Positions 8,886 through 19,365 of a DNA stretch of 64,000 bases are shown here, piece after piece (position 1 is the first letter of the stretch; the number at the start of each line of letters is the position of its first letter). Below the pieces are notes generated by a model. That model made no database searches and was not told the DNA's origin. It worked only from the letters and a program-made list of their open reading frames with translations. Made by a program: the position numbers and the translations under genes. This DNA is from Actinomadura rifamycini DSM 43936 (GTDB lineage Bacteria; Actinomycetota; Actinomycetes; Streptosporangiales; Streptosporangiaceae), in assembly GCF_000425065.1 (NCBI RefSeq), contig NZ_AULB01000023.1, positions 62,001 through 126,000 of the forward strand. The letters run 5' to 3'.

Positions 8886-10139
8886 TTAGCCGTGTGACGT
8901 CGTGAAACGCCGGATCGCGTACCAGGCGGCGCCCGCGGCGAGGACGGCCGCGCCGGCCGCGACGGACGCGCGCGGCAGCGCGAACGCCAGCGCGAGGCAG
9001 CCCGCGAGGCCCAGCAGCGGGACGGCGCGCGGCGGCCGGCCCTCGTCCGGTGCGAGCGTCCACGCCGAGGCGTTCGCGACCGCGTAGTACGCCAGCACCC
9101 CGAACGACGAGAACCCGATGACGTCGCGGAGGTCGGCGGTCGCGGCGGCCGCCGCGACGACGGCGCCGACCGCGAGCTCGGCCCGGTGCGGGACGCCGAA
9201 GCGGGGGTGGACGGCGGCGAGCGCGTGCGGCAGGTGGCGGTCGCGGGCCATCGCCAGCACGGTCCGCGAGACGCCGAGGACGAGCGCGAGCAGCGCGCCC
9301 AGCGCGGCGGCGGCGGCGCCCGCCCGGACGACCGGCGCCAGGCCGGGGGCCCCGGCGGCGTCGGCGGCCGCCGCCAGCGGCGCGGCCGTCCGCGCGAGGC
9401 CGTCGCCGTCGAGCACGGCCAGGGCCGCCGCCGCGACCGCCGCGTACACGGCGAGGACGATCCCGAGCGCGATCGGGACCGCGCGCGGGATGGTGCGGGC
9501 CGGGTCGCGGACCTCCTCGCCGAGGGTGGCGATGCGCGCGTACCCGGCGAACGCGAAGAACAGCAGCCCGGCCGCCTGGAGCACCCCGCCCGGGGCGGCG
9601 CCCGCGCCGGGGGCGAGCCGGGCGGCGTCCGCCGCGCCGGAGGCGAGGACGGCCGCGACCACGGCGGCCAGCACGGCCAGGACCACGGCGACGATCACGC
9701 GGGTGAGCAGCGCGGACTTGCGCACCCCCGCGTAGTTCACCGCCGTCAGCGCGACCACGGCGGCGACGGCCGCCGCGTGGGCGTGCTCCGGCCAGACGTA
9801 GCCGCCGGCGGTGAGGGCCATCGCCGCGCACGACGCGGTCTTGCCGACCACGAAGGCCCAGCCGGCGAGGTGGCCCCAGAAGTCGCCGAGCCGTTCGCGG
9901 CCGTAGACGTAGGCGCCGCCGGACGCCGGGTACCGTGCGGCCAGCCGCGCCGACGACGTCGCGTTGCAGTAGGCGACGGCCCCGGCCAGCGCGAGCCCGA
10001 GCAGCAGCCCGGACCCCGCGGCGCGGGCCGCCGGGGCGAGCGCCGCGAAGATCCCCGCGCCGATCATCGCGCCGAGCCCGACGACGACGGCGTCGAACGT
10101 CCCGAGCCCGCGCCGCAGCTCGTCCGGTGCTCCGCTCAC
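8886..10139 (-). CDS. APC family amino acid permease
   Basis: Membrane transporter of the amino acid/polyamine/organocation superfamily, 417 residues and about twelve hydrophobic segments. The N-terminal GAMIGAGIFAALAP is the unwound TM1 substrate-binding signature, and PASGGAYVYGRE (near residue 70) is the TM2-3 signature of the YfnA/LysP-like branch. The Ala/Val-rich makeup of the helices reflects high GC. Substrate unknown. It is immediately upstream of the AGCS symporter on the same strand, but that gene has its own promoter. Confidence 0.88.
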   Translation of the reverse strand: MSGAPDELRRGLGTFDAVVVGLGAMIGAGIFAALAPAARAAGSGLLLGLALAGAVAYCNATSSARLAARYPASGGAYVYGRERLGDFWGHLAGWAFVVGKTASCAAMALTAGGYVWPEHAHAAAVAAVVALTAVNYAGVRKSALLTRVIVAVVLAVLAAVVAAVLASGAADAARLAPGAGAAPGGVLQAAGLLFFAFAGYARIATLGEEVRDPARTIPRAVPIALGIVLAVYAAVAAAALAVLDGDGLARTAAPLAAAADAAGAPGLAPVVRAGAAAAALGALLALVLGVSRTVLAMARDRHLPHALAAVHPRFGVPHRAELAVGAVVAAAAATADLRDVIGFSSFGVLAYYAVANASAWTLAPDEGRPPRAVPLLGLAGCLALAFALPRASVAAGAAVLAAGAAWYAIRRFTTSHG

Positions 10140-10222
10140 GTCGTGGACCCTCCCCGGCGAACGTCCCGCACGGCCGGACGCCGCAACCTACCAACCCGCG
10201 GTGAACCGGCGGTGCGCGGACG

Positions 10223-10930
10223 TTAGGGGAGCGGGGCCGGGGAGTAACGCGCGGGTGCCCGGCCCGGGCGGACGACGAGTTCGGTGCCGGGCTCGCCGTC
10301 GCGGAGCGTGTCCACGATCGCGGCGGCGACCTCGTCGGCGGTGAGCATCGGGACGCCCGCGGCCCGGAAGCGGTCGCGCGCGCCCGCGGTGAGCGGGGTG
10401 TCGACGAGGCCGGGGCAGACGGCGGAGAGCCTGATCCCCTCCCGCGCCAGCGGGCCGGACAGGGCGCGCACCAGGCCGATGACCGCGTGCTTGGTCATCG
10501 TGTAGATCGGGTCCTGCTCGACGCCGTGCAGCGCGGCGAGCGACGCGGTGACCACGATCGAGCCGCCGCCGCGGCGCCGCAGCGCCGGCAGCGCGGCCCG
10601 CAGCCCGTAGGTGACCGAGTGCTGGTTCACGCCGACGACGGCGCGGTACCGGTCGAGGTCGAGCGCGGCCGGGTCCTTGTCGGGCGAGTTCGTCCCGGCG
10701 TTGAGGACGACCAGCGCCAGGCCGTCGCCCGCCTCGGCGGCGGCCCGCACCGACAGGTCGGGGTCGGTCAGGTCGCCCACCAGGGCGGTGCCGCCGATGG
10801 GCGCGGCGACGTCCGTCACCTGCGGGTCGCGGTCGACGAGCACGCAGCGGACGCCGGACGACGCGAGCCGCCGGGCCGTCGCCGCCCCGATGCCGCCCGC
10901 CGCCCCGGTGATGATCGCGGTTTCGCTCAT
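10223..10930 (-). CDS. Short-chain dehydrogenase/reductase
   Basis: NAD(P)-dependent oxidoreductase of 235 residues. The Rossmann motif TGAAGGIG is at residues 9-16, NAG at about 94, the catalytic Ser in TASLAAL (near 130) and the catalytic YxxxK as YTMTK near 145; PGLVDTP follows. Acidic VDRD after beta-2 suggests a preference for NAD. Substrate unknown. It is divergent from a TetR gene, with one palindromic site between them, so that regulator probably controls it. Confidence 0.9.
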   Translation of the reverse strand: MSETAIITGAAGGIGAATARRLASSGVRCVLVDRDPQVTDVAAPIGGTALVGDLTDPDLSVRAAAEAGDGLALVVLNAGTNSPDKDPAALDLDRYRAVVGVNQHSVTYGLRAALPALRRRGGGSIVVTASLAALHGVEQDPIYTMTKHAVIGLVRALSGPLAREGIRLSAVCPGLVDTPLTAGARDRFRAAGVPMLTADEVAAAIVDTLRDGEPGTELVVRPGRAPARYSPAPLP

Positions 10931-10941
10931 GCCGCGCAGCG

Positions 10942-10965
10942 TACCTACTTACCTGTAGGTAGGTA
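10942..10965. promoter_or_regulatory. Palindromic operator between SDR and TetR genes
   Basis: TACCTAC (10942-10948) and GTAGGTA (10955-10961) are perfect inverted arms 6 bases apart, inside a 24-base imperfect palindrome (20 of 24 positions symmetric). It starts 12 bases upstream of the SDR start codon, so binding would block SDR expression. The nearest candidate binder is the divergent TetR protein. Confidence 0.65.
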
Positions 10966-11016
10966 TAGGGGGCGATGTGCGGGCATGGGCCGATACGGTC
11001 GTTCCGTGGAGACCGC

Positions 11017-11583
11017 ATGACGAGGAGCAGGCGCGAGGAGATCGTGGCCGCCGCGCTCGGGATGTTCGCCGCGCGCGGCTACCGCGGGACGTCCCTCGAC
11101 GCGATCGCGGCCGAGGTCGGCCTGACCCGGCAGGGCGTCCTGCACTACTTCCCGAGCAAGAAGCGGCTGCTGGTCGAGATCCTGCGGCGCCGCGAGGAGC
11201 TCAACCGCGAGCACCTGCTCGCCGAGCACGCCGGCGCGGACTGGCCCGGCCAGATGGCCGAGGTCGTCGCGCACGACCACGCGCACCCCGGGCTGGCGCG
11301 GGTCTACAGCGTCCTCATGGCCGAGAGCGTCACCGACGGGCATCCGGCGCAGGAGTACTTCCGCGACCACTACGCGACGGTGCGCGAGCGGATGGTGCGG
11401 AGCTTCACCGAGCGGTGGGGCGAGCGGCTGCCGAGCGGGCTCACCCCGCGCGCGGCCGCGACGGCGCTGCTGGCGCTCCTGGACGGCATGCAGCAGCAGT
11501 GGCTCCTCGACCGCGGCCAGGACGACCACCCGGAGATCATCGAGGACGTCCTCACCGTCCTGTTCGGCCTCCGCGACGGCTGA
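11017..11583 (+). CDS. TetR/AcrR family transcriptional regulator
   Basis: Repressor of 188 residues. The N-terminal helix-turn-helix reads IVAAALGMFAARGYRGTSLD then AEVGLTRQGVLHYFPSKKRL, a textbook TetR domain (residues 4-50). The C-terminal ligand domain includes GMQQQWLLD. The ATG at 11017 follows GTGGAG; a reading 14 codons longer lacks a ribosome site. It is divergent from the SDR gene, with the shared operator in between. It probably represses the SDR gene and itself. Confidence 0.9.
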   Translation: MTRSRREEIVAAALGMFAARGYRGTSLDAIAAEVGLTRQGVLHYFPSKKRLLVEILRRREELNREHLLAEHAGADWPGQMAEVVAHDHAHPGLARVYSVLMAESVTDGHPAQEYFRDHYATVRERMVRSFTERWGERLPSGLTPRAAATALLALLDGMQQQWLLDRGQDDHPEIIEDVLTVLFGLRDG

Positions 11584-11670
11584 CCGCACCCGCCGGGCCG
11601 GGCCGCGCGCCGGACGTCCAGGCATGTCAGACGGGTGGAGACCGCCGTTTTCCTCCTTATTGATTCCTAC

Positions 11671-11687
11671 TCTTGACTCGTTCAAGA
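11671..11687 (+). promoter_or_regulatory. Fur-type inverted repeat before furA
   Basis: TCTTGA (11671-11676) and TCAAGA (11682-11687) form a perfect 6-5-6 inverted repeat just before the furA start. The half GTTCAAGA (11680-11687) recurs upstream of the second Fur gene at 14922-14929, which supports a FurA-type operator. Autorepression of furA-katG is established in actinobacteria. Confidence 0.65.
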
Positions 11688-11708
11688 AACTGGGACAGTC
11701 TTTCCGAC

Positions 11709-12140
11709 GTGGCGACGGCCTTGGACTTCCAGCGGATGCTGCGCGGGGCCGCTCTGCGCGTGACCCGTCCCCGGACGGCCGTGCTGAGCGCGGTGCAGGC
11801 GCACCCGCACGCGGACACGGACACGCTCATCGGCGCCGTGCGCAGCCGCCTCCCCAAGGTCTCCCACCAGGCCGTGTACGACTCGTTGCACACGCTGACC
11901 GCCGCGGGGCTCGTCCGGCGCATCCAGCCGTCCGGGTCCGTGGCGCGCTACGAGTTGCGGGTCGGGGACAACCACCACCACCTCGTGTGCCGGGCCTGCG
12001 GCGCGATCGCCGACGTCGACTGCGCCGTCGGCGAGGCGCCGTGCCTGACCGCCTCGGACGATCGCGGCTACGCGGTCCACGAGGTCGAGGTCGTCTACTG
12101 GGGGCTGTGTCCCGACTGCTCCACCGCCGAGAGTTCCTGA
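11709..12140 (+). CDS. furA: Fur family regulator, FurA-type
   Basis: Redox-sensing repressor, 143 residues. The winged helix lies at about 10-85 (LRVTRPRTAVLSAV; VSHQAVYDSLHTLTAAGLVRRI), and GDNHHHLVC supplies the metal-binding histidines. The pairs CRACG and CPDC are two CxxC zinc knuckles. I chose GTG 11709 because it matches the length of the Fur paralogue at 14463-14891; an upstream TTG at 11673 lies inside the operator. It is 33 bases upstream of katG on the same strand, the classic furA-katG arrangement, where oxidation of Fur releases catalase-peroxidase expression. Confidence 0.9.
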   Translation: MATALDFQRMLRGAALRVTRPRTAVLSAVQAHPHADTDTLIGAVRSRLPKVSHQAVYDSLHTLTAAGLVRRIQPSGSVARYELRVGDNHHHLVCRACGAIADVDCAVGEAPCLTASDDRGYAVHEVEVVYWGLCPDCSTAESS

Positions 12141-12173
12141 TCGCCACCCCGCCTCAGCACCGGAAGGAATGAC

Positions 12174-14402
<2,229 letters not shown>

Positions 14403-14411
14403 CCGACCGTT

Positions 14412-14439
14412 CCGGGCCGGCCCGCACGGGCCGGCCCGG
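14412..14439. terminator. Hairpin after katG
   Basis: Perfect 13-bp arms at 14412-14424 and 14427-14439 around CA. It sits between the convergent ends of katG and the second fur gene. Confidence 0.8.
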
Positions 14440-14462
14440 CCGCCGGGCGCCCGGCGCCGCCG

Positions 14463-14891
14463 TCAGGCGGCCCGGCACCGGGGGCACAGGCCCCAGAACG
14501 TCACGTCCGCCTCGTCGACCAGGTACCCGGAGTCGTCGACCGGGTCGAGGCACGGCGGGTGCCCGACCGCGCAGTCGACGTCCTTGACGGCGCCGCACTG
14601 CCGGCACACGAGGTGGTGGTGGTTGTCGCCGACGCGCCCCTCGAACCGCGCCGGGCTCCCGGCGGGCTCGATGCGGCGCACGAGACCGGCCGCGGTGAGC
14701 GCGTGCAGCGCCTCGTACACCGCCTGGAGGCTGATGTGGCCCACGCGGTCGCGGATCCCGGACGCGATCGCCTCGACGCCGAGGTGGTCGCCGGCCCGGA
14801 CGGTCTCGAGCAGCGCGACGCGCGCGGCCGTCACCCGCAGGCCGGCACCGCGCAGCTCCTGGGCGGCGTTCGGGGGCTGGGATGCGGTCAT
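14463..14891 (-). CDS. Second Fur family regulator, paralogue of the FurA gene
   Basis: Fur-family repressor of 142 residues, closely related to the protein at 11709-12140. The segments ALTAAGLVRRI, GDNHHHLVCR and DVDCAVG are shared or nearly so. It keeps the winged helix (LRVTAARVALLETV) and both zinc CxxC pairs (CRQCG, CPRC). It faces katG tail to tail, so katG is flanked by two Fur paralogues. A half site matching the furA operator lies 23-38 bases upstream. Either a local duplication or a division of labour (peroxide versus metal) is possible. Confidence 0.9.
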   Translation of the reverse strand: MTASQPPNAAQELRGAGLRVTAARVALLETVRAGDHLGVEAIASGIRDRVGHISLQAVYEALHALTAAGLVRRIEPAGSPARFEGRVGDNHHHLVCRQCGAVKDVDCAVGHPPCLDPVDDSGYLVDEADVTFWGLCPRCRAA

Positions 14892-14913
14892 GGCGTCAAC
14901 CTAACTTCATAAA

Positions 14914-14929
14914 TGCGAACGGTTCAAGA
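14914..14929 (-). promoter_or_regulatory. Imperfect Fur-type operator before the second fur gene
   Basis: TGCGAAC-G-GTTCAAGA (14914-14929) is an imperfect inverted repeat carrying the same GTTCAAGA half as the furA operator, placed 23-38 bases upstream of the ATG. This suggests shared or cross-regulation by the two Fur proteins. Confidence 0.5.
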
Positions 14930-15037
14930 CAACGAATGATGCGGCCGGGGCGCGGTCAGCAGTTAAAATACCCGGCCGCGCCGACCGGCCGGGCACCCCC
15001 CTCCGCCCCCGCGGCCCGCGTCCCCGCACGAAGAGAG

Positions 15038-15064
15038 CCGGACCGCCCCCGTGGGGCGGTCCGG
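15038..15064 (-). terminator. Hairpin after the GDPD gene
   Basis: Perfect 12-bp arms at 15038-15049 and 15053-15064 around CGT, 26 bases beyond the stop of the phosphodiesterase gene. Confidence 0.8.
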
Positions 15065-15090
15065 CCTCCGCGTCCCGGACGTGTCCGGAG

Positions 15091-16185
15091 TCACCCGGCG
15101 CGGACGCGCTCCCGGGGGTGCGGCTTCCGCGCCTCGTACCGCTTCGGCAGCCGCAGCCCGCGCCCGTCCATCACCGCGCGGAGCAGGTCGGGCCGGTCGG
15201 TGATGAGGCCGTCCACGCCGTCGTCCATCAGCGCGTTCATCGTGGCCGGGTCGTTGACCGTCCAGGGCACCACCTTCAGCCCCAGCCGGTGCGCCCGCCG
15301 CACCATGTCCCGGGTGACGTAGGGCCGGTAGCCGGGGTCGGTGACCTTCCCGTTCTGCGGGAAGCCGTGCACCGGCGAGAACGCGGACGCCCCGAACGAC
15401 CGGACGGCCGCCAGCGGGTCGCCGCCGAAGTCGTCGATGTCGATGCCGCCCAGCCACGGCGACCGCCCGGGCCGCCCGGTCTGCAGGAAGTCGCGGTTGG
15501 TGAGCGCCACCAGCTCCAGCCGCGGCTCCACCTCCCGCATCCGCATCAGCGCGCCCCAGTCGAAGCTCTGGATCGTCACCTGCCGCAGCATCCGCGCCTT
15601 GCGCACCTCGTGCGCCGTGATCCGGACGAACTGCTCGCGCGGCGCCGTCTCGTGCGGCGCCCCGGCCTCGACCTTCGTCTCGACGTTGAGCTTCACGCCG
15701 TAGGCCCGGTACCGGTGCACGAGGTCGAACACCTCGCCGAGCAGCGGCATCCGCGCCCCCGGCACGGGCCGCTGCCCCGGATGCTCCGGCAGGGTCAGCG
15801 ACCCGCAGTCCAGGGTCCGCACCTGCCGCAGCGTCAGGTCCTTGACGTACTTCCCGACGTACGGATACTCGGGGTCGCCGGGGAACGCGGGCCGGGTGTC
15901 CCGGCACTTCTTCGCGCTGACCTGCCGGTCGTGGGTGACGACCGCGCGCCGGTCCGCGGTGATCTGCACGTCCAGCTCCAGCGTGCTCACGCCGAGCTCC
16001 AGCGCGTTCGCGAACGCCGCCGTCGTGCTCTCCGCCACGAGCCCGAGCCCGCCCCGGTGCGCCTGCAGGTCGAACCGCGTCCCGCGCCGTTCCCCGGCCT
16101 CCGCCGGCACCGCGACCCCGACCGCCGGCACGGCCGCCGCGCACACCGCGGCGCACACCGCCGCGGCCCTCCGCCACATCCTCAT
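15091..16185 (-). CDS. Secreted glycerophosphodiester phosphodiesterase
   Basis: Hydrolyses glycerophosphodiesters to glycerol-3-phosphate and an alcohol. It may recycle phospholipid headgroups or attack teichoic acid outside the cell. From the ATG at 16185 (GGAAGGAAG upstream) the protein is 364 residues with a signal peptide ending near AEA (residue 29). The GDPD barrel shows AHRGG, AFANALELGVSTLELDVQ and VVTHD, the metal and catalytic residues, and ends with VVPWTVNDPATMNALMDDGVDGLITDRPDLL. A longer start 26 codons upstream would mask the signal peptide. Confidence 0.92.
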   Translation of the reverse strand: MRMWRRAAAVCAAVCAAAVPAVGVAVPAEAGERRGTRFDLQAHRGGLGLVAESTTAAFANALELGVSTLELDVQITADRRAVVTHDRQVSAKKCRDTRPAFPGDPEYPYVGKYVKDLTLRQVRTLDCGSLTLPEHPGQRPVPGARMPLLGEVFDLVHRYRAYGVKLNVETKVEAGAPHETAPREQFVRITAHEVRKARMLRQVTIQSFDWGALMRMREVEPRLELVALTNRDFLQTGRPGRSPWLGGIDIDDFGGDPLAAVRSFGASAFSPVHGFPQNGKVTDPGYRPYVTRDMVRRAHRLGLKVVPWTVNDPATMNALMDDGVDGLITDRPDLLRAVMDGRGLRLPKRYEARKPHPRERVRAG

Positions 16186-16424
16186 GAACGCTCTTCCTTC
16201 CGCCGCGGCGCCGCGCCGGGGCGGCCCCACCCTCGCCGCCGGCCGCAGCGCCCGCCCGTGCACGGGGTGACCCCCGCATGATCACCACCTGAACAACGGA
16301 TCGCGGGCCCGGGCCCGCGCGTTCCGGGCCCGCTACCGGCACAATGTGCGGGGTGTCCTCCTTGTGCCACGGAGCCGTCGACCAGGACAGACCGGGGTAA
16401 GAGGGTGCATGGATTCCACTCGTC

Positions 16425-17513
16425 GTGACCGGGGGCGTGAACGTGAACTCTCAGACGGAAGAGGCTTCGGCCGTGCCCGGAAGGCTCGTGAACCTCCGAT
16501 CGCGGCTGCCCAAGGCGCCGGACCGGCCGCCGGCGTCGGTCTTCGTCCTCGGCACCCTGTTCTCGGGGTCGACGCTGATCGGCCGCGACATGACGACCCG
16601 GATCAAGAAGGCCCACTACGTGGGCGAGCTGAACAACTTCACCCAGGTCCCCGGGTTCAGCCACAAGGACGCCGGGATGGTCTGCGGCCCGTGCTCCCTG
16701 CTCGGCCGGGAGTGCCGACACTTCACCGACGCGCTCCGCGAGCGCGTGTCGTACGACGACATCCTCGGCATGCACGGGGAGCTCGCGCGGTCGCTGGGCG
16801 CCGCGGCGATCCTCGACGGGAGCAAGTACGTCGCCTGGCTCCGCCGGGCCGTCGAGCAGAAGCAGGCCGACCCGGCGAACCGGACCCCGCTCAGCGTCAT
16901 CCTGACCGCGCGCAACCCGATCGCCTTCGCGATCAGCCACCGCAACCGGACGGGCGAGCCGCTGTGGCAGGGCGCGAACATCTGGCGGAACACCTACGTC
17001 GACGCGCTCCGGACGGTGAACACGCACGGGCTCCCGCACATGGTGGTGCGCTACGAGGGCTACATGGCGCGCCCGGAACGGCACCTCGACCGGCTGGCCG
17101 CCTTCCTGCACCTGCCGCTGCGGGACAAGGCGGACACCGGCCGCATCCACGACGCCGGCGGCAACTGGAGCTCCTTCGTGCCCTACGTCGGCAAGGAGCA
17201 GCTCGAGGAGCACATCGGACGGCTCGACGGGCCCGCGCGCGCCGAGGCGGAGCTGTTCGTGGAGAAGGCGCGCCCCTACTGGAACAACGAGAAGCCCAAG
17301 GCGGACACCCGCTGGCACCGCAGCCTCACCGCCGGTGAGGCCAACGCGATCATCGGCACTCCCGGGCTGGCCGACATCGCAGGCATCGTCGGCTACAACG
17401 TCGCCGACCTGGTCCACCGGGCCGTCCGGCCGAACCGGCCGCCCGCGGGCCGCGGCGCGGGCCGCGGCGCGGGGCTGGAGCCCGGCGCGGGGGCGGAGCC
17501 GGCCGCGCGGTGA
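16425..17513 (+). CDS. Sulfotransferase family protein
   Basis: Likely transfers sulfate from PAPS to a hydroxyl or amino acceptor. The 362-residue protein shows the 5'-phosphosulfate loop as GTLFSGSTLIG (near 43-53), a 3'-phosphate site ARNPIAFAISHRNR, and VVRYEGYMARPERHLDRLAAFL, the usual post-core helix. The N-terminal region has a CGPC-x5-C cluster (about 87-95) that is not standard. The tail is Gly/Arg/Ala-rich and probably disordered. GTG codons at 16437 and 16443 are alternative starts. No sulfate-activation genes are nearby. The 239-base gap upstream (16186-16424) shows no gene. Confidence 0.75.
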   Translation: MTGGVNVNSQTEEASAVPGRLVNLRSRLPKAPDRPPASVFVLGTLFSGSTLIGRDMTTRIKKAHYVGELNNFTQVPGFSHKDAGMVCGPCSLLGRECRHFTDALRERVSYDDILGMHGELARSLGAAAILDGSKYVAWLRRAVEQKQADPANRTPLSVILTARNPIAFAISHRNRTGEPLWQGANIWRNTYVDALRTVNTHGLPHMVVRYEGYMARPERHLDRLAAFLHLPLRDKADTGRIHDAGGNWSSFVPYVGKEQLEEHIGRLDGPARAEAELFVEKARPYWNNEKPKADTRWHRSLTAGEANAIIGTPGLADIAGIVGYNVADLVHRAVRPNRPPAGRGAGRGAGLEPGAGAEPAAR

Positions 17514-17527
17514 ACGGGTGGGGCGGC

Positions 17528-18313
17528 TCACTCCGGTAGGACGGTGATCTGCGGGACGCCCGTGCGGGGATGCGCGGTGACCTCGGCGTCGACGCGGTAC
17601 ACGGCGGCGAGCAGGTCCGCGGTGAGCACCTCGGCGGGCGTCCCGGCGGCGACCGTGCGGCCGCCGTCCAGCACGTGCACGCGGTCGCAGTACGCCGCCG
17701 CGAGGTTCAGGTCGTGCAGCGCGATGACGGCCGTGACGCCGAGGCGGCGGACGAGCCGGAGCGCGTCGATCTGGTGCCGCAGGTCGAGGTGGTTGGTCGG
17801 CTCGTCCAGCACCAGGGTGCCGGTGCGCTGGGCGAGCGCGCGGGCGATGAGGACGCGCTGCTTCTCGCCGCCCGACAGCCGGTCGAACGGCGCGTCCGCC
17901 AGGTCCGCGGCCTCCAGCTCGGCCAGCGCCCCGAAGATGATCGCGCGGTCGGCGTCGTCGTCGCCCTGGAACGCGCGCTTGTGCGGGGTGCGGCCCATCG
18001 CGACGACGTCGTACGCGGTCAGCTCGAAGTCCCCCGGGGCCTCCTGCAGGACGGCGGCGAGCCGCCGCGCGAGGAGCCGCCCGGGCATCCGGCGCACGTC
18101 GCCGCCGTCCAGCAGGACGCGCCCGGACGCCGGGCGCAGCGCCCGGTAGAACGTGCGCAGCAGCGTCGACTTGCCCGCCCCGTTCGGCCCGACGAGCCCG
18201 ATGACCTGGGACGGCGCCGCGACCAGCGACACGCGGTCGACGAGCGTCCGGCCGCCGAGCACGACCGACACCGCCTCCGCCTCGAGCGTCCCGGGTCCGG
18301 TCCGCGGGGTCAC
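17528..18313 (-). CDS. btuD: Cobalamin ABC transporter ATPase
   Basis: Energises vitamin B12 import. The 261-residue protein has Walker A GPNGAGKST, Q-loop LQEAPG, signature LSGGEKQR, Walker B TLVLDEPT and H-loop ALHDLNLAAAYCDR, all as in the FecE/BtuD branch. The GTG at 18313 overlaps the permease stop as GTGA. The substrate is assigned because the three-gene operon is read from a cobalamin riboswitch; by protein sequence alone ferric siderophores would be equally likely. Confidence 0.88.
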   Translation of the reverse strand: MTPRTGPGTLEAEAVSVVLGGRTLVDRVSLVAAPSQVIGLVGPNGAGKSTLLRTFYRALRPASGRVLLDGGDVRRMPGRLLARRLAAVLQEAPGDFELTAYDVVAMGRTPHKRAFQGDDDADRAIIFGALAELEAADLADAPFDRLSGGEKQRVLIARALAQRTGTLVLDEPTNHLDLRHQIDALRLVRRLGVTAVIALHDLNLAAAYCDRVHVLDGGRTVAAGTPAEVLTADLLAAVYRVDAEVTAHPRTGVPQITVLPE

Positions 18314-19365
18314 CGGGCCGCCTTCCGCCGCATCAGGTACAGGAACACCGGGCCGCCGACCAGGGCGGTGAGGATGCCCACGGGGATCTCCTCCGGGCTG
18401 ATCAGGGTCCGCGCGGCGAGGTCCGCGGCGGTCAGGAAGGACGCGCCGAGCAGCGCGACGACCGGGAGCGCGCGGCGGTGGTCGGCGCCGACCAGCAGCC
18501 GCACGGCGTGCGGCATGATCAGCCCGACGAACCCGATGGCGCCGCTCACCGCGACGATCGTCCCGGTCATCAGCGCGACCAGCACGAACAGCGCGGCGCG
18601 GAAGCGGTGCACGTCCATCCCGAGCGCCGTCGCGGCCTCCTCCCCGGCCAGCAGCAGGTTCAGCGGGCGGGACAGCCCGAGCAGGACCGCGGTCCCGGCC
18701 AGGACCGCCGCCGCCGGGATCCACAGCACCGCCCAGGTGGTGCCGCCGAGGCCGCCGAGCATCCAGCGCAGCGCCGACTCCGCGCCGTGCGGGTCGTCCG
18801 AGGTGATGACCAGGTAGCTCGCGACCGCCGACAGCACCTCCGCCGTCGCGACGCCCGCGAGGACGAGCCGCACCGTCGTCATCCGGCCGCCCGAGCGGGC
18901 GAGCGCGTACACCAGGACGAGCGCGAGGAGGGCGCCGCCGAACGCGGCCAGCGGCAGCGAGAACATCCCGAACCACGACACGTGGAACACCACGACCAGC
19001 ACCGCCCCGACCGACGCGCCGGACGACACCCCGAGCAGCATCGGATCGGCGAGCGGGTTCCGGACGATCGCCTGCAGCGCCATGCCGCACACCGACAGGC
19101 CCGCGCCGACGACCCCGCACAGCAGGACGCGCGGGAGGCGCACGTCGAGCACGATCGTCTCGCGGGCGGGCGTCCAGTCCGCGGCCGGTGCGAGGTGCAG
19201 CCGGTGCAGCAGGATGCCCCACACCTGGTCGGGCGGGATGCCGACGGACCCGACGGCGATCGCGGCCGTCGCGGTCCCGAGCAGCAGCGCCCCGAGCAGG
19301 ACCAGGACGAGCGGGTACGGGGCGCGCACGCGGGGGAGCGCGACCCGCCCCGCGGTCGCGGTCAC
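18310..19365 (-). CDS. btuC: Cobalamin ABC transporter permease
   Basis: FecCD/BtuC-type permease of 351 residues with about ten membrane segments. Signatures include LRLPRVL-like VRLPRVLLCGVVGAGLSVCG, GAMLQ-like GMALQAIVRNPLADPMLLGVSSGA and the coupling region GIGFVGLI-like GAIGFVGLIMPHAVRLLVG. The GTG at 19365 overlaps the stop of the binding-protein gene, and its own stop overlaps the ATPase start, so the three genes are translationally coupled. Confidence 0.9.
   Translation of the reverse strand: MTATAGRVALPRVRAPYPLVLVLLGALLLGTATAAIAVGSVGIPPDQVWGILLHRLHLAPAADWTPARETIVLDVRLPRVLLCGVVGAGLSVCGMALQAIVRNPLADPMLLGVSSGASVGAVLVVVFHVSWFGMFSLPLAAFGGALLALVLVYALARSGGRMTTVRLVLAGVATAEVLSAVASYLVITSDDPHGAESALRWMLGGLGGTTWAVLWIPAAAVLAGTAVLLGLSRPLNLLLAGEEAATALGMDVHRFRAALFVLVALMTGTIVAVSGAIGFVGLIMPHAVRLLVGADHRRALPVVALLGASFLTAADLAARTLISPEEIPVGILTALVGGPVFLYLMRRKAAR

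Noticed and set aside
7199..8905. Plus-strand open frame of 568 codons
   Set aside because: It is antisense to the symporter, His/Arg/Gly-rich, with no domain or ribosome site.
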